DNA of 46,089 nucleotides from Gluconacetobacter entanii (GCF_003206495.1 NZ_NKUF01000025.1:1-46089); one strand, 5' to 3'. Positions 8,077 to 16,517 are shown, counted from the first letter of the stretch. Numbers and translations: made by a program. Notes: generated by a model not told the origin, from the sequence alone.

Positions 8077-8997
8077 ATGCATGCACTGCCGCCCATGCCA
8101 CCGCACATCACCCTGCGCGTCGGCGCGGCCCTGCCCGCCCCCGTGTCACTGCCGCACGGGCATGTCGAATTCGTCATTGGCGACGTGCATGGCGAACGCG
8201 CGCACCTGCATGCGCTGTGGCAGTACTGCGCACGGCATTTCCCCACCGCGACGTGCACCTCGCTTGGCGATGTGATCGACCGGGGACCGGACAGCATCGG
8301 CTGCCTGATGGATGTGCTGCAATATGCGCGCGCGGGGCGGCTTGCGGGCACGGACATCACCTTTCACGCACTGCCGGGCAATCATGAACAGATGCTGTTC
8401 GCGCCGATCTTCAACGCGGAATATCCCGACATCTTCGTCGCCGGGGGCGGGGACTGGCTGACGCCATGGCTGCATCCGCATGGGGATCGGCGCCGCGCGC
8501 TGCTGGAGGCCGCGATCGCGGCGGGATTTGCGCCGGACGTGGCGCGATCCGTGCTGGATCATGGTATCGCCCGGTGGAAACCCGGCGCGGATGGCCGCCC
8601 GCCCATCGCCACGTTCCGCACCATTGGTTCGCTTCTGATGCTGCATGCGGGGATCAACCCCACCGTGGCCGATCCCGTGGCCTGGGCGCGGCGCTACAAC
8701 CCGCTTCATGCCCATGACGACGACAATCCCCTGTGGATACGGGAGGAATTCTACACCGCCCCCAACCCGTGGCCGGGCGGGTGGTTCGTGGCGCACGGCC
8801 ACACGTTCGAACACCGCATTCCCACCACGCCGGACGGCGCCAGCAAGCCGCCGGGCGACCTGCGGCCCGAAGGGTACAGGCTGGGTCTGGATGCGGGGTC
8901 GAGCGCGACCGGCATCGTCGCCGCCGCCGCGATCCGCAACGGCACGGTACAGGTCATCACCGCGCATGAAACGTGGGACGTGCCGGAGGATGTGTGA
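8077..8997 (+). CDS. PP2A/calcineurin-type serine/threonine metallophosphatase
   Basis: The 306-residue protein has all the PPP-family metal and catalytic motifs: GDVHG at residues 35-39, GDVIDRG at 64-70 and GNHE at 101-104, then a metal His further on (LMLHAGINP) and HGHT near the C-terminus. Such enzymes remove phosphate from proteins or dinucleoside polyphosphates (PrpA/PrpB, ApaH-like). Start ATG 8077 is preferred because AGGAGGA lies 12 bases before it; an in-frame ATG at 8026 would add 17 residues. It stands alone and is followed by a terminator hairpin. Confidence 0.8.
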   Translation: MHALPPMPPHITLRVGAALPAPVSLPHGHVEFVIGDVHGERAHLHALWQYCARHFPTATCTSLGDVIDRGPDSIGCLMDVLQYARAGRLAGTDITFHALPGNHEQMLFAPIFNAEYPDIFVAGGGDWLTPWLHPHGDRRRALLEAAIAAGFAPDVARSVLDHGIARWKPGADGRPPIATFRTIGSLLMLHAGINPTVADPVAWARRYNPLHAHDDDNPLWIREEFYTAPNPWPGGWFVAHGHTFEHRIPTTPDGASKPPGDLRPEGYRLGLDAGSSATGIVAAAAIRNGTVQVITAHETWDVPEDV

Positions 8998-9017
8998 AAT
9001 AACCGTTTGAAAACCAC

Positions 9018-9075
9018 AAAAAGCCCCGGTCGCCGCCTTATTTCTGAAGGCGGCGTTCCCCGAGGCTTTTTCGAT
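9018..9075 (+). terminator. Nested terminator hairpin (family B-like)
   Basis: An outer pair AAAAAGCC (9018-9025) and GGCTTTTT (9064-9071) encloses an inner perfect stem CGCCGCCTT/AAGGCGGCG at 9031-9055 with a 7-base loop. It lies 20 bases after the phosphatase stop codon and is followed by T-rich sequence on both strands, so it could stop transcription from either side. Its inner stem shares the GCCGCC/GGCGGC core of the family B repeats at 10800, 23496 and 39917. Confidence 0.7.
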
Positions 9076-9117
9076 CCGAAGCCCCGTCAGAAACTTCCTT
9101 GTGATTCTCCGGTCGGG

Positions 9118-9303
9118 CTATGCGCCCGTGGGGACGGCGCAGCCACATTCGTGACGCGCCACGTCCTCCACCACTGCTTTCACGGCTGTCTGCGATGGCC
9201 ATTCCCGCAGGACCGGACGGCCCGTACGGTCCCATGCATGCAGCAATGTCTGCTTCCACTCATCACGGATTTCGCGTGGAATCTGGCGGATCGAGCGTTT
9301 CAT
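9118..9303 (-). CDS. Small basic-acidic hypothetical protein
   Basis: A 61-residue protein beginning MKRSIRQIPREIRDEWKQTL. A strong GGAGG lies 7 bases upstream of ATG 9303, which settles the start over upstream ATGs. It is soluble and mixed charge, with two Cys near the C-terminus (HECGCAVPTGA). No family was recognised. It is convergent with the phosphatase gene and separated from it by the nested hairpin. Confidence 0.6.
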   Translation of the reverse strand: MKRSIRQIPREIRDEWKQTLLHAWDRTGRPVLREWPSQTAVKAVVEDVARHECGCAVPTGA

Positions 9304-9434
9304 GGCGTAACCTCCGTCATGCAGGGGCAACGTAATCCCCACAGGCACATAACATATCGCAATCATGGCCTGTGGAATGTGGATTTTTCATGAATTCGCC
9401 CCATCCCCGATCATAAGAATGTCAACCGCGGCCC

Positions 9435-9617
9435 CTACATGCCGGGGCCGCCCGCACTGCCGGGACCGGCGCCGGACTGCTGCGGGGAACCGCCCACGCC
9501 CCCCACGCCGTTGGGATAGCTGGAACCACCCGGCGGGGGCGCATGCCGCCCGCCACAGGCCGCAAGCCCGGCACAGACCGCAAGAAGACAGGCAAGACGC
9601 ATCGTGGCGTGTCGCAT
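9435..9617 (-). CDS. Small lipoprotein, Gly/Pro-rich
   Basis: A 60-residue protein with signal MRHATMRLACLLAVCAGLAAC; LAAC is the lipobox. The mature part of about 40 residues is Gly, Pro and Ser rich, without a recognisable domain. AGGGAG lies 6 bases before ATG 9617. It is followed upstream on the same strand by another tiny lipoprotein gene (9672-9800), so the two may share a transcript. Confidence 0.6.
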   Translation of the reverse strand: MRHATMRLACLLAVCAGLAACGGRHAPPPGGSSYPNGVGGVGGSPQQSGAGPGSAGGPGM

Positions 9618-9671
9618 CGGACACTCCCTGTTCAGAATGACCAGAAGTTCGGGGATTCGCGGGACGGCGCC

Positions 9672-9800
9672 CTATTTCTGCGGCGTGCCGTTGCTGCTGA
9701 CGCCGGGGCCGCCGCCATCATCCGACCCGCCGCCACCGGGCTTTGGCTTGTCACACGCCGACAGCGCGCCAAGCAGGACGACAGCGGTGGTGATTTTCAT
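9672..9800 (-). CDS. Tiny lipoprotein
   Basis: A 42-residue protein, MKITTAVVLLGALSAC with lipobox LSAC, then a Lys/Pro/Gly-rich tail (DKPKPGGGGSDDGGG). GGGA lies about 6 bases upstream of ATG 9800; longer frames start far upstream and lack a site. The tail resembles disordered surface-anchored peptides. Function unknown; probably cotranscribed with the next lipoprotein gene. Confidence 0.55.
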   Translation of the reverse strand: MKITTAVVLLGALSACDKPKPGGGGSDDGGGPGVSSNGTPQK

Positions 9801-9865
9801 GATGCGTCCCAAAGGCGCCTCCCATGTGATCCGTGTTGACGACATGGCCCGTATTGAACGGACCG

Positions 9866-9902
9866 TGTTGACATGGGTTATCCCATCCATACGGTGTCAA
9901 CA
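9866..9902. promoter_or_regulatory. Inverted repeat upstream of xylitol dehydrogenase, candidate operator
   Basis: Perfect 8-bp arms TGTTGACA (9866-9873) and TGTCAACA (9895-9902) are separated by 21 bases. The left arm also contains a TTGACA -35-like hexamer. A further GTGTTGAC direct copy lies at 9832. The site is about 70 bases before the dehydrogenase start codon, so a repressor or activator site is plausible; no regulator is identified. Confidence 0.4.
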
Positions 9903-9972
9903 GACCGCGCGGCGATGAGTTGCCTGCGAAAACCGGCCTCTTTTGACCCATGGACATGACCAGGGACGTGAA

Positions 9973-10776
9973 ATGACTGAAAAATCCGCGAAATTCTCCG
10001 GCAAGGTGGCACTCCTGACCGGGGCGGGGGGCAATATCGGCCTGGCCTGCGCGCACCGTCTGGCCCGCTCTGGCGCGGCGGTGGCGCTGCTCGACATGAA
10101 TGCGCAGGCGTTGCAGGCGGCGGAAAAGGCCGTGGCCGCGCATGGGGTGAAGGCGCGTTCGTATGTGTGCGACGTCACCGACATCGCGGCGGTGCGCGAT
10201 ACGGTGGCGGCGGTCGTGGCGGAATTCGGGGCCATCGACTTCCTGTTCAACAATGCCGGATACCAGGGGGCGTTCGCGCCGGTGCAGGAGTACCCCGAGG
10301 ACGACTTCGCCCGGGTCATGGACATCAACGTGCGTGGCGCGTTCCATGTCCTGCGCACGGTGTCGCAGCACATGGTCGCGCGCAAATTCGGCCGCATCGT
10401 CAATACCGCCAGCATGGCGGGCGTGCAGGGACCGCCGAACATGGCGGCCTATGGCGCGTCGAAATTCGCGATCATCGGCCTGACGGAGGCGGCGTCGAAG
10501 GACCTTGCGCCGTACAACATCCGCGTCAACGCCATCAGCCCCGCCTTCATGGGGCCAGGCATGATGTGGGACCGGCAGGTGGAACTGCAGGCGAAGGTCG
10601 GCAGCCAGTATTTCTCCACCGACCCCAAGGAAGTGGCGAAGCAGATGATCGGCAGCGTGCCGATGCGCCGCTATGGCAATATCGAGGAAATCCCCGGCGT
10701 GGTCGAATTCCTGCTGGGCGAGGATTCAAGCTACATGACCGGCGTAAACCTGCCGATCGCGGGCGGCATCCTGTAA
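9973..10776 (+). CDS. xdh: NAD-dependent xylitol dehydrogenase (SDR family)
   Basis: The 267-residue short-chain dehydrogenase oxidises xylitol to D-xylulose with NAD+. It has TGAGGNIG at residues 16-23 (cofactor loop), an acidic residue after strand 2 (LLDMN) that favours NAD, NNAG at about 93-96, catalytic Ser147, Tyr160 and Lys164 (YGASK). Long stretches such as FLFNNAGYQGAFAPVQ and VELQAKVGSQYFSTDP match my memory of the Gluconobacter oxydans xylitol dehydrogenase almost exactly. ATG 9973 was chosen over an upstream ATG (9943) by family alignment. It is followed by a family B hairpin. Confidence 0.85.
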   Translation: MTEKSAKFSGKVALLTGAGGNIGLACAHRLARSGAAVALLDMNAQALQAAEKAVAAHGVKARSYVCDVTDIAAVRDTVAAVVAEFGAIDFLFNNAGYQGAFAPVQEYPEDDFARVMDINVRGAFHVLRTVSQHMVARKFGRIVNTASMAGVQGPPNMAAYGASKFAIIGLTEAASKDLAPYNIRVNAISPAFMGPGMMWDRQVELQAKVGSQYFSTDPKEVAKQMIGSVPMRRYGNIEEIPGVVEFLLGEDSSYMTGVNLPIAGGIL

Positions 10777-10782
10777 AACGGA

Positions 10783-10850
10783 CAAAAGCCTTGAGGAACG
10801 CCGCCTTTTTCAAAAAAGGCGGCATCCGAAGACTTCGGTTCCCTTGAAAA
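10783..10850 (+). repeat. Family B hairpin repeat, copy after xdh
   Basis: The core is a long stem at 10800-10823: arms GCCGCCTTTTT and AAAAAGGCGGC around a 2-base loop. A second CCGAAGACTTCGG hairpin follows. It begins 7 bases past the xdh stop codon and could act as a bidirectional terminator. Related copies lie at 9031, 23467 and 39917. Confidence 0.7.
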
Positions 10851-10943
10851 ACCGGCCTGTCACGTTTTTCCGCCATACCAAACCCGTCCGTTTCCCAGGC
10901 GTTGGCATCGGCACGACCATGACAAGGGAAAACGGGACAGGTG

Positions 10944-11249
10944 ATGCGACGCTTTTCATTCCGGGGGACAATCCTGCTTGGCGGCCTGCTGCTTGCCACG
11001 GCGCCGGGCGCATGGTCGCGCGAACATACCCGCCAGCAGCAGGCCCGCGCGTGCCAGGGCGATGCGCTGCGCCTGTGCGCGACCTCCATCCCCGATGAAA
11101 AACGCATCACCGCGTGCATGCAGCGCAAGATCGATCGCCTGTCGCCACGCTGCCGGGCGATGTTCAACCCGCCGGGCACCGACGCCCCCGGCGGCGTGAC
11201 GCAGGCCATGCCGCCCGTCGCGGCACGCCCGCCGGACGGGCAAAGCTGA
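10944..11249 (+). CDS. Secreted Cys-rich-repeat protein
   Basis: The 101-residue product has a signal peptide (LLGGLLLATAPGAWS) and a mature part with four Cys in the order ACQGDALRLCATSIPDE and ITACMQRKIDRLSPRC. This C-x6-C...C-x10-C spacing resembles the cysteine-rich GLG1/FGFR-type repeat found in many small bacterial periplasmic proteins. The C-terminal 30 residues are Pro-rich. ATG 10944 follows a GGGACAGG-type site; an overlapping GTG at 10941 is possible. Function unknown. Confidence 0.6.
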   Translation: MRRFSFRGTILLGGLLLATAPGAWSREHTRQQQARACQGDALRLCATSIPDEKRITACMQRKIDRLSPRCRAMFNPPGTDAPGGVTQAMPPVAARPPDGQS

Positions 11250-11306
11250 ACGCAACCCGGCGGCAGGCGGCGCGTTTTCGATGTTCCCCCAGCAGGAGCC
11301 TCCTTC

Positions 11307-11507
11307 ATGACACGAACACGCACGATGACAGTCCTGATGCTGTCGCTGACGCTGGCCTGTACCGGCCTGTCCGGGTGCAAGCGCCATCACGAGACAGCGG
11401 GCGAGAAGCTGGATAAATTCGGCAACAAGGTGCAGGACACATTCGACCCGCCCAAGGGCCCGGCGGAAAAGGCGGGACGCAGCATCGACCGCGCCACGGG
11501 CAACTGA
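11307..11507 (+). CDS. Small lipoprotein
   Basis: A 66-residue protein with signal MTRTRTMTVLMLSLTLACTG and lipobox LSGC, followed by a short basic-acidic helix (AGEKLDKFGNKVQDTFD) typical of CsbD/entericidin-like or apolipoprotein-like small stress lipoproteins. CAGGAG lies about 12 bases before ATG 11307. It lies 57 bases after the Cys-rich-repeat gene and may be cotranscribed. It resembles short membrane-anchored stress proteins, but no firm family was assigned. Confidence 0.6.
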   Translation: MTRTRTMTVLMLSLTLACTGLSGCKRHHETAGEKLDKFGNKVQDTFDPPKGPAEKAGRSIDRATGN

Positions 11508-11540
11508 AGGCAAACATGGCCGGAAACTTCCCGGAAACTT

Positions 11541-12764
11541 CTAGGATCCACGCGCGCGGGGGCCCGTAACCGCCCGCGCGCCCATGCCCACCAGCGCCAG
11601 CAGCGCCGCCAGCATCATGAACGCCACCGACAGGCTGCTGTACTGCGCGACCATCCCGATCAGCGCGGGACCGACCAGGATCCCGGCATAGCCCATGATC
11701 GTGACCCCCGACACGGCGGCGGCGACGGGCATGACACGCTGCCGCCCCATCGCGCCATACAGGACCGGCACGATATTGGCGCATCCCGCCCCCATCAGCG
11801 CCAGCCCGCCAAACGCCACCCACGGGGCCGCCACCATCACGACCAGCGCCAGCCCCGTCGCCGCACAGGCCGCGCCCATGCCGATCACCCACGCATCGCC
11901 CATGCGCCGTACGATGGCGTCCCCCGACAGGCGGCCCGCGACCATCATGGCGCAGAACGCCACATACCCCGCCCCCGCCCGCGCGGGCGGCAGGTGCCGT
12001 GCGGTGGACAGGAAAACGGCGCTCCAGTCCAGCACCGCCCCCTCGACCAGGAACGCGACACAGCACATCGCCCCCGCCAGCAGCACGACCCCGTGCGGCA
12101 GGACCAGGCGGCGCGCCCCCGCCTGCCGCGGGGGTGGGGATATCGCGTCCTGCGGGCCAAGCAGGCCGCCCGCCGCCAGCGCGGTCGTCCCCCCGACACA
12201 GGCCACGACGGCGGCGGAAATGGCGGCGGGCGACAGTCCCAGGCCCAAGCCACCACTGGCCCCCGCGGCGCCAAGCAGCGTGCCGACGCTGAACATGCCG
12301 TGGAATCCCGACATCATGGGCCGCGCGCTTTCATGTTCCACCGCGACGGCCTGCACGTTGATGACGCAGTCCATCGCCCCCATCGCCGCACCGAACAGCA
12401 GCAGGCACGCCGCCAGCGTCGCGGCGGTGGAGGCCAGCGCAAGCCCCGGCAGCATCAGGCACAGCAGCGCGCACGCCACCAGCAGCACCCGCCTGCACCC
12501 CACGCGCGCAAGCAGGCGCGCCGCCAGCGGCATCCCCACCACCGACCCCAGCCCAAGGCACAGCAGCAGCAGGCCCAGCCCCCCCGACGACAGGCCCGCC
12601 CGCGCCCGTGCGAACGGAACCAGCGGCCCCCACGCCGCCAGCGCAAAGCCGACCACAAGGAACACCAGTCGCGTCGCCACCTGCCGCCGCCGCAGGCCAC
12701 CGGACGGTCCACCGGGGGCGCCGCGCCGGTCGTCGGGCAAATATCCGCCATATTCCACTGGCAT
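11541..12764 (-). CDS. Major facilitator superfamily transporter
   Basis: The 407-residue inner-membrane protein has about 12 hydrophobic segments and a short basic N-terminus. The first helix (LVFLVVGFALAAWGPLVPFA) with the following LSSGGLGLLLLCLGLGSVVG and RLLARVGCRRVL loop is typical of the YbjJ-like MFS subgroup, whose substrates are mostly unknown. The gene ends 34 bases from the convergent lipoprotein gene. Substrate is not predictable from sequence alone. Confidence 0.75.
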   Translation of the reverse strand: MPVEYGGYLPDDRRGAPGGPSGGLRRRQVATRLVFLVVGFALAAWGPLVPFARARAGLSSGGLGLLLLCLGLGSVVGMPLAARLLARVGCRRVLLVACALLCLMLPGLALASTAATLAACLLLFGAAMGAMDCVINVQAVAVEHESARPMMSGFHGMFSVGTLLGAAGASGGLGLGLSPAAISAAVVACVGGTTALAAGGLLGPQDAISPPPRQAGARRLVLPHGVVLLAGAMCCVAFLVEGAVLDWSAVFLSTARHLPPARAGAGYVAFCAMMVAGRLSGDAIVRRMGDAWVIGMGAACAATGLALVVMVAAPWVAFGGLALMGAGCANIVPVLYGAMGRQRVMPVAAAVSGVTIMGYAGILVGPALIGMVAQYSSLSVAFMMLAALLALVGMGARAVTGPRARGS

Positions 12765-12943
12765 GTCGGCAGGGTTCCTTGTTCACGGCGCCGGATACGG
12801 ACGTCAGGGCAGGCCGGCACGCAGGCGCGATCCCGGCGAACAGGGATAGGGGATTGTGCGCGAAACCGGCAACCCTGCGCGCCACCATCCGTTGCCCCTG
12901 TGCTTCTACTGGGTCCATGACGGACCATGGGAGAAAGATCATC

Positions 12944-13228
12944 ATGACGACATTCCACACCCTTCCCACCCCCACGCAGGTCCCTGCGCGGGGGCGGGAC
13001 ACCCGCGCCACTCCCGCGCAGGCCGGCAGCGTGCGTTCAGCCCTGCGCCCGGCCATACGTCCACTGGCGCTCATGCTGTGCCTTGTCTCCCTGGCGGGAT
13101 GCTATGGCGGGCGGGACTGGCACCACCACCACCGCCGCGACGGGTATTACGGCGGGGGATATTATGGCGGGCGCGGTGGGCCGGGCGGCGGATATGGCCA
13201 TGGCCCCGGCGGTGGACGCGGATGGTAG
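12944..13228 (+). CDS. His/Gly/Tyr-rich lipoprotein-like protein
   Basis: The 94-residue product has a hydrophobic stretch PLALMLCLVSLAGC at about 40-53 with lipobox LAGC, preceded by an unusually long basic leader. The true start may therefore be the in-frame ATG at 13073. The mature part is DWHHHHRRDGYYGGGYYGG followed by Gly repeats: a His cluster that could bind metal and a Tyr/Gly tail. GGAGAAAG lies upstream of ATG 12944. Divergent from the MFS gene. Function unknown. Confidence 0.5.
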   Translation: MTTFHTLPTPTQVPARGRDTRATPAQAGSVRSALRPAIRPLALMLCLVSLAGCYGGRDWHHHHRRDGYYGGGYYGGRGGPGGGYGHGPGGGRGW

Positions 13229-13330
13229 GTTCCCCCCCGGTGACGGGCGCGATGGCAGGCGGGAGGTTGTCATATGGCCGCCCCCACGCCACCATGCGCG
13301 CCACCACAGATCCGGGGAGCCTGATACAGG

Positions 13331-13414
13331 ATGAAAGAACAGATCATACAGGGTGTGATTTCCATCGCCGTGGCGCTGACGTTCCTTGTGGTGTTGCAGA
13401 TGGTCATGCGCTGA
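13331..13414 (+). CDS. Possible 27-residue single-helix membrane peptide
   Basis: MKEQIIQGVISIAVALTFLV followed by VLQMVMR forms one hydrophobic helix with a charged N-terminus, a plausible small membrane peptide. Only a weak ACAGG lies before the ATG, so it could also be a chance frame. Kept because its composition fits a transmembrane peptide and because the region 13229-13597 otherwise has no gene. Confidence 0.3.
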   Translation: MKEQIIQGVISIAVALTFLVVLQMVMR

Positions 13415-13597
13415 ACGGTGTGGCGCGCCAGCATGCGGCCGCGCCGTCCGCGCAGGTGGGCCGGATGCGCGACATTCCCTGCGGTCATGGACGGCGGGAC
13501 AGGGCACGACGCGCGATCTTGCCGTGATCTTTCCACACTCCTGCCGCAATGGCCCTGTGATATGTCACCCGGCAGACCCGTTAGTGGAGAATGCAGG

Positions 13598-13819
13598 ATG
13601 AAAAAAACGATACTTGGCGCGCTGGCGCTGATGGTGGGTCTGGCCCCCGCCCTGGCGGTGGCGCGGCCGATGCCGCCGGGTTACCACCATGGTCCGCGTT
13701 ACGAACGCCGTGGCTGGCGCGGGCCGCCGCCACGCATCTGGCACAGGCCGCCGGTATGGGGCGGCTATTACGGGCCGCCGCCGCCGCCGCCTCCGCCGCC
13801 GGTCTATCCCTACTGGTAA
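13598..13819 (+). CDS. Small secreted Pro/Tyr/Arg-rich protein
   Basis: A 73-residue product with signal peptide MKKTILGALALMVGLAPALA and a mature part rich in His, Arg, Tyr, Gly and a run of nine prolines near the C-terminus, ending VYPYW. AGGATG places the ATG at 13598 with a weak site; the longer frame from 13418 would hide the signal. Such small secreted Pro-rich proteins are common in Acetobacteraceae but their role is unknown. Confidence 0.6.
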   Translation: MKKTILGALALMVGLAPALAVARPMPPGYHHGPRYERRGWRGPPPRIWHRPPVWGGYYGPPPPPPPPPVYPYW

Positions 13820-14168
13820 GCGGGCAGGCCCCGGCATGGGAAATCCCCGTCCGGGGCCGGGCATGCAGGCATGCGTCCATGCGCCGGTGCCCATGCGCCA
13901 GTAACGGGGCCGCATGCCATGTGTAACCGGCGACATATTTCATGACATGTCCGCCATGAATACCGACCATCATTTCCTGTCGGGAAATTAACCTTCAATC
14001 AATACATGGGACACCATGATAAAGGGTGCGTTATTTTTTCGCATCCATGCAACCCGACGCCAGCCATGGCGTTGACCCCGTATGGCCGATCGCGACGATC
14101 ACGCCAGCAGACGTGTCCACACCCCCCGGGGTGCGGGCACGAACCCAAGGAAATCAGGAACCATCATC
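13820..14168. other. Intergenic region before csbD-like gene
   Basis: The left part has a GC-rich inverted repeat with arms GGCCCCGG and CCGGGGCC around 13835-13860 but no T-tract. An AT-rich part at about 13970-14045 (ATTAACC, TTATTTTTTC) may hold the promoter of the CsbD-like gene. No open frame with a ribosome binding site was found. Confidence 0.5.
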
Positions 14169-14348
14169 ATGGGTGAATTTACCGACAAGCTGAAGGGCAC
14201 GACCGACAAGGCCGTGGGCTCCATCAAGGAAACCGTCGGCAAGGCCACGGGCAACGAGGATCTCGAAGCCCGGGGCATGGCCCAGAAGCTGAAGGGACAG
14301 GCCGAAAAGGCCGTCGGTAGCGTCAAGGGCACGATCAACAAGATCTGA
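14169..14348 (+). CDS. CsbD-like small stress protein
   Basis: A 59-residue protein, MGEFTDKLKGTTDKAVGSIK and a second similar unit ending GSVKGTINKI, matching the CsbD family (general stress proteins of about 60-70 residues, Lys/Gly/Ala rich and helical). GGAAATCAGGAACC precedes the ATG and contains AGGA 10 bases upstream. CsbD proteins are normally induced under stationary phase or osmotic stress; their biochemical role is unknown. Confidence 0.8.
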   Translation: MGEFTDKLKGTTDKAVGSIKETVGKATGNEDLEARGMAQKLKGQAEKAVGSVKGTINKI

Positions 14349-14530
14349 CCCCCCTGCGACCGGAGGAGACGGAGCCTCAATTCCGTCCCCCCTGCCGTTC
14401 CTCCCCACCGCCCTTCAGGCGCGCAGGGGAGGAACACAGCCCCGGCCCCCGGGGGCGCAGACGACCACTTCGCGCATGCCATGGCCCCCATGGCGTGCGT
14501 TTTTTATGTACGCACCCACACCCCTGTTTC

Positions 14531-14595
14531 GCCAGAAGTCATGGTTTCCAAAGGGCAATGCCCTTTGGTGGGGGTTCGGGGGCAACGCCCCTGAG
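14531..14595 (-). repeat. Family A structured repeat, partial copy
   Basis: Hairpin arms CCAAAGGGC/GCCCTTTGG at 14548-14568 and GGGGGCAACGCCCC at 14578-14590. Read on the minus strand it immediately follows the cysA stop codon, as the other copies follow their genes. The region 14349-14607 contains no other gene. Confidence 0.85.
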
Positions 14596-14607
14596 GCACA
14601 GACGCCG

Positions 14608-15693
14608 TCACACCACCCCACGCCCCCGCACAGGTTCCAGCGCCGCATCCCGCCCCTCCAGCCACCGCCCGTCACGCGCCACCCGTCCGGCGGCGGCGTC
14701 AAGCGCGCAGTTCACGACGATGCGCCCGCCCCCCGGTGGCACCACGCTTTCCAGGCGCAGCGTATCGGGGCCGCTCATGACATCGAATGTACCGATCGGC
14801 CCATTGGCCTGGCGCAGCCACGCCGTCGCCGCCCCCTGCCCCGGCAGCAGGCGCACATCGGCCGCCCGCACCAGAAGCTCTGCCGGGCCGTCCCCGCCAT
14901 TGACCGCGACGGGACGCATGTCCGGCAGGTCCGCGATGAACGCGCCATTCGCCACCCGTCCGGGCAGGCGGGTCACGTCATGCATGAACTCCATGGCGAA
15001 CGGGGTGGCCGGCGCGTCGTGCAACTGCTGCGGGGTGCCGGCCTGCACGATGCGGCCGTCGCGCATCAGGGCGATGGTGTCGGCAAGTTCGCTGGCCTCG
15101 TGCCGGTCATGGGTGACAAGGATGGTCGTAAGCCCCAGCCGGTCATGCAGTTCACGCAGCCAGCCACGGATACTGCGCCGCACCAGCGGGTCCAGCGCGC
15201 CGAACGGTTCATCCAGCAGCAGCACGCGCGGCCCCGTCGCCAGCGCGCGCGCCAGTGCGACACGCTGGCGCTGCCCGCCCGACAGTTCGTGCGGATACCG
15301 CCCGCCCATGCCCGGCAGGTGCATCAGCTCCAGCAGTTCCTCCACCCGTGCGGCGATCCGCGCACGATCGGGGCGGATGCGGCGCGGGCGGATGGACAGG
15401 CCGAACGCGATGTTGCGCGCCACCGTCATGTGGTCGAACAGGGCATAGTTCTGGAACACGAAGCCGATATTGCGCGACCGCGCCTCCAGCATGTCCACGC
15501 GCTGCCCATTAAGCAGCACGCGCCCCCCGTCATGCGGGTCCAGCCCGGCAATGATGCGCAGAAGCGACGTCTTGCCCGCGCCCGACGGGCCAAGCAGCGC
15601 GGTAAAGCTGCCCTCCGCCACGTCCAGCGACACGTCATCGACGATCGGGCGTCCCCCCACCCGGCGCGTCAGGTTTTCAAGGCGTACGCTCAT
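14608..15693 (-). CDS. cysA: Sulfate/thiosulfate ABC transporter ATP-binding protein
   Basis: The 361-residue ATPase of the sulfate importer hydrolyses ATP to drive CysT/CysW. It has Walker A GPSGAGKT at 35-42, Q-loop Gln81, signature LSGGQ at 137-141, Walker B LLLDEP at 158-163 and H-loop His195. A C-terminal regulatory/TOBE-like part of about 120 residues follows. Its ATG overlaps the cysW stop in an ATGA, implying translational coupling. It is last in the operon sbp-cysT-cysW-cysA; a family A repeat follows. Confidence 0.9.
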   Translation of the reverse strand: MSVRLENLTRRVGGRPIVDDVSLDVAEGSFTALLGPSGAGKTSLLRIIAGLDPHDGGRVLLNGQRVDMLEARSRNIGFVFQNYALFDHMTVARNIAFGLSIRPRRIRPDRARIAARVEELLELMHLPGMGGRYPHELSGGQRQRVALARALATGPRVLLLDEPFGALDPLVRRSIRGWLRELHDRLGLTTILVTHDRHEASELADTIALMRDGRIVQAGTPQQLHDAPATPFAMEFMHDVTRLPGRVANGAFIADLPDMRPVAVNGGDGPAELLVRAADVRLLPGQGAATAWLRQANGPIGTFDVMSGPDTLRLESVVPPGGGRIVVNCALDAAAGRVARDGRWLEGRDAALEPVRGRGVV

Positions 15694-16517
15694 GCGGCAT
15701 CCCCCATCGACACGGCGGCGCGTTCCACAAGGCCCCGCACCGCGACCACCGCCATCGCCATGAGCGCAAGCAGCGCCGCCATCGCAAAGGCCGCGACCGT
15801 CTGGTATCCGTTATACAGTGTCTCGATATGCAGCGGCATCGTTTCCGTCAGGCCGGGAATATGGCCCGATACCACCGACACCGCGCCGAATTCGCCCATC
15901 GCCCGCGCCGTGGTCATCAGCACCCCCGACACCAGCGCCGCGCGCGCACCGGGCAGCGTGACATGCCACAGCACCCGCCACATCCCCGCCCCCAGCGTCA
16001 CGGCCGCTTCCTCCTGCGCGCGGCCCATATGGCGCAGCATCGGCATCATCGTGCGCGTGACATAGGGGAAGGTGACAAACAGCGTCGCCAGCAGGATGCC
16101 CGGCGGCGCGAACATGACGGGATAGCCCCAGCGTTCCAGCGCCGCCCCCCACCATCCCTGCGTGCCGAACACCAGAAGCCACACAAGCCCCCCCACCACG
16201 GGAGAGACGCTGAGCGGCAGTTCCACCAGCACGATGACCAGCCCGCGCCCCGGAAACGAAAACCGCGCCAGCGTCCACGCCGCCATCACGCCGAAAAAGC
16301 TGTTGATCGCCACCGCCAGCGCGGTGATGACCATCGTCAGCCGGATGGCCGACAGCGCATCGGGATCACACAGGGCGTCCCACGCCGGGCGCAGCCCATG
16401 CGACAGGGCGGCGGCGAACACCATCACCGGCGGCAGCAGCACCATGATCCCCACCAGCGCCCAGACAAGGGCGGCGAACGCCCACCGCCCGGCGCGGTCC
16501 GTCATATCCGCCCTCAT
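15690..16517 (-). CDS. cysW: Sulfate ABC transporter permease CysW
   Basis: The 275-residue inner-membrane permease has about six helices. The EAA cytoplasmic loop, which contacts CysA, lies around EEAAVTLGAGMWRVLWHVTL. ATG 16517 is chosen because it overlaps the cysT stop codon in ATGA; the next ATG (16505) would break this coupling. Its C-terminus overlaps cysA in the same way. Confidence 0.85.
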   Translation of the reverse strand: MRADMTDRAGRWAFAALVWALVGIMVLLPPVMVFAAALSHGLRPAWDALCDPDALSAIRLTMVITALAVAINSFFGVMAAWTLARFSFPGRGLVIVLVELPLSVSPVVGGLVWLLVFGTQGWWGAALERWGYPVMFAPPGILLATLFVTFPYVTRTMMPMLRHMGRAQEEAAVTLGAGMWRVLWHVTLPGARAALVSGVLMTTARAMGEFGAVSVVSGHIPGLTETMPLHIETLYNGYQTVAAFAMAALLALMAMAVVAVRGLVERAAVSMGDAA

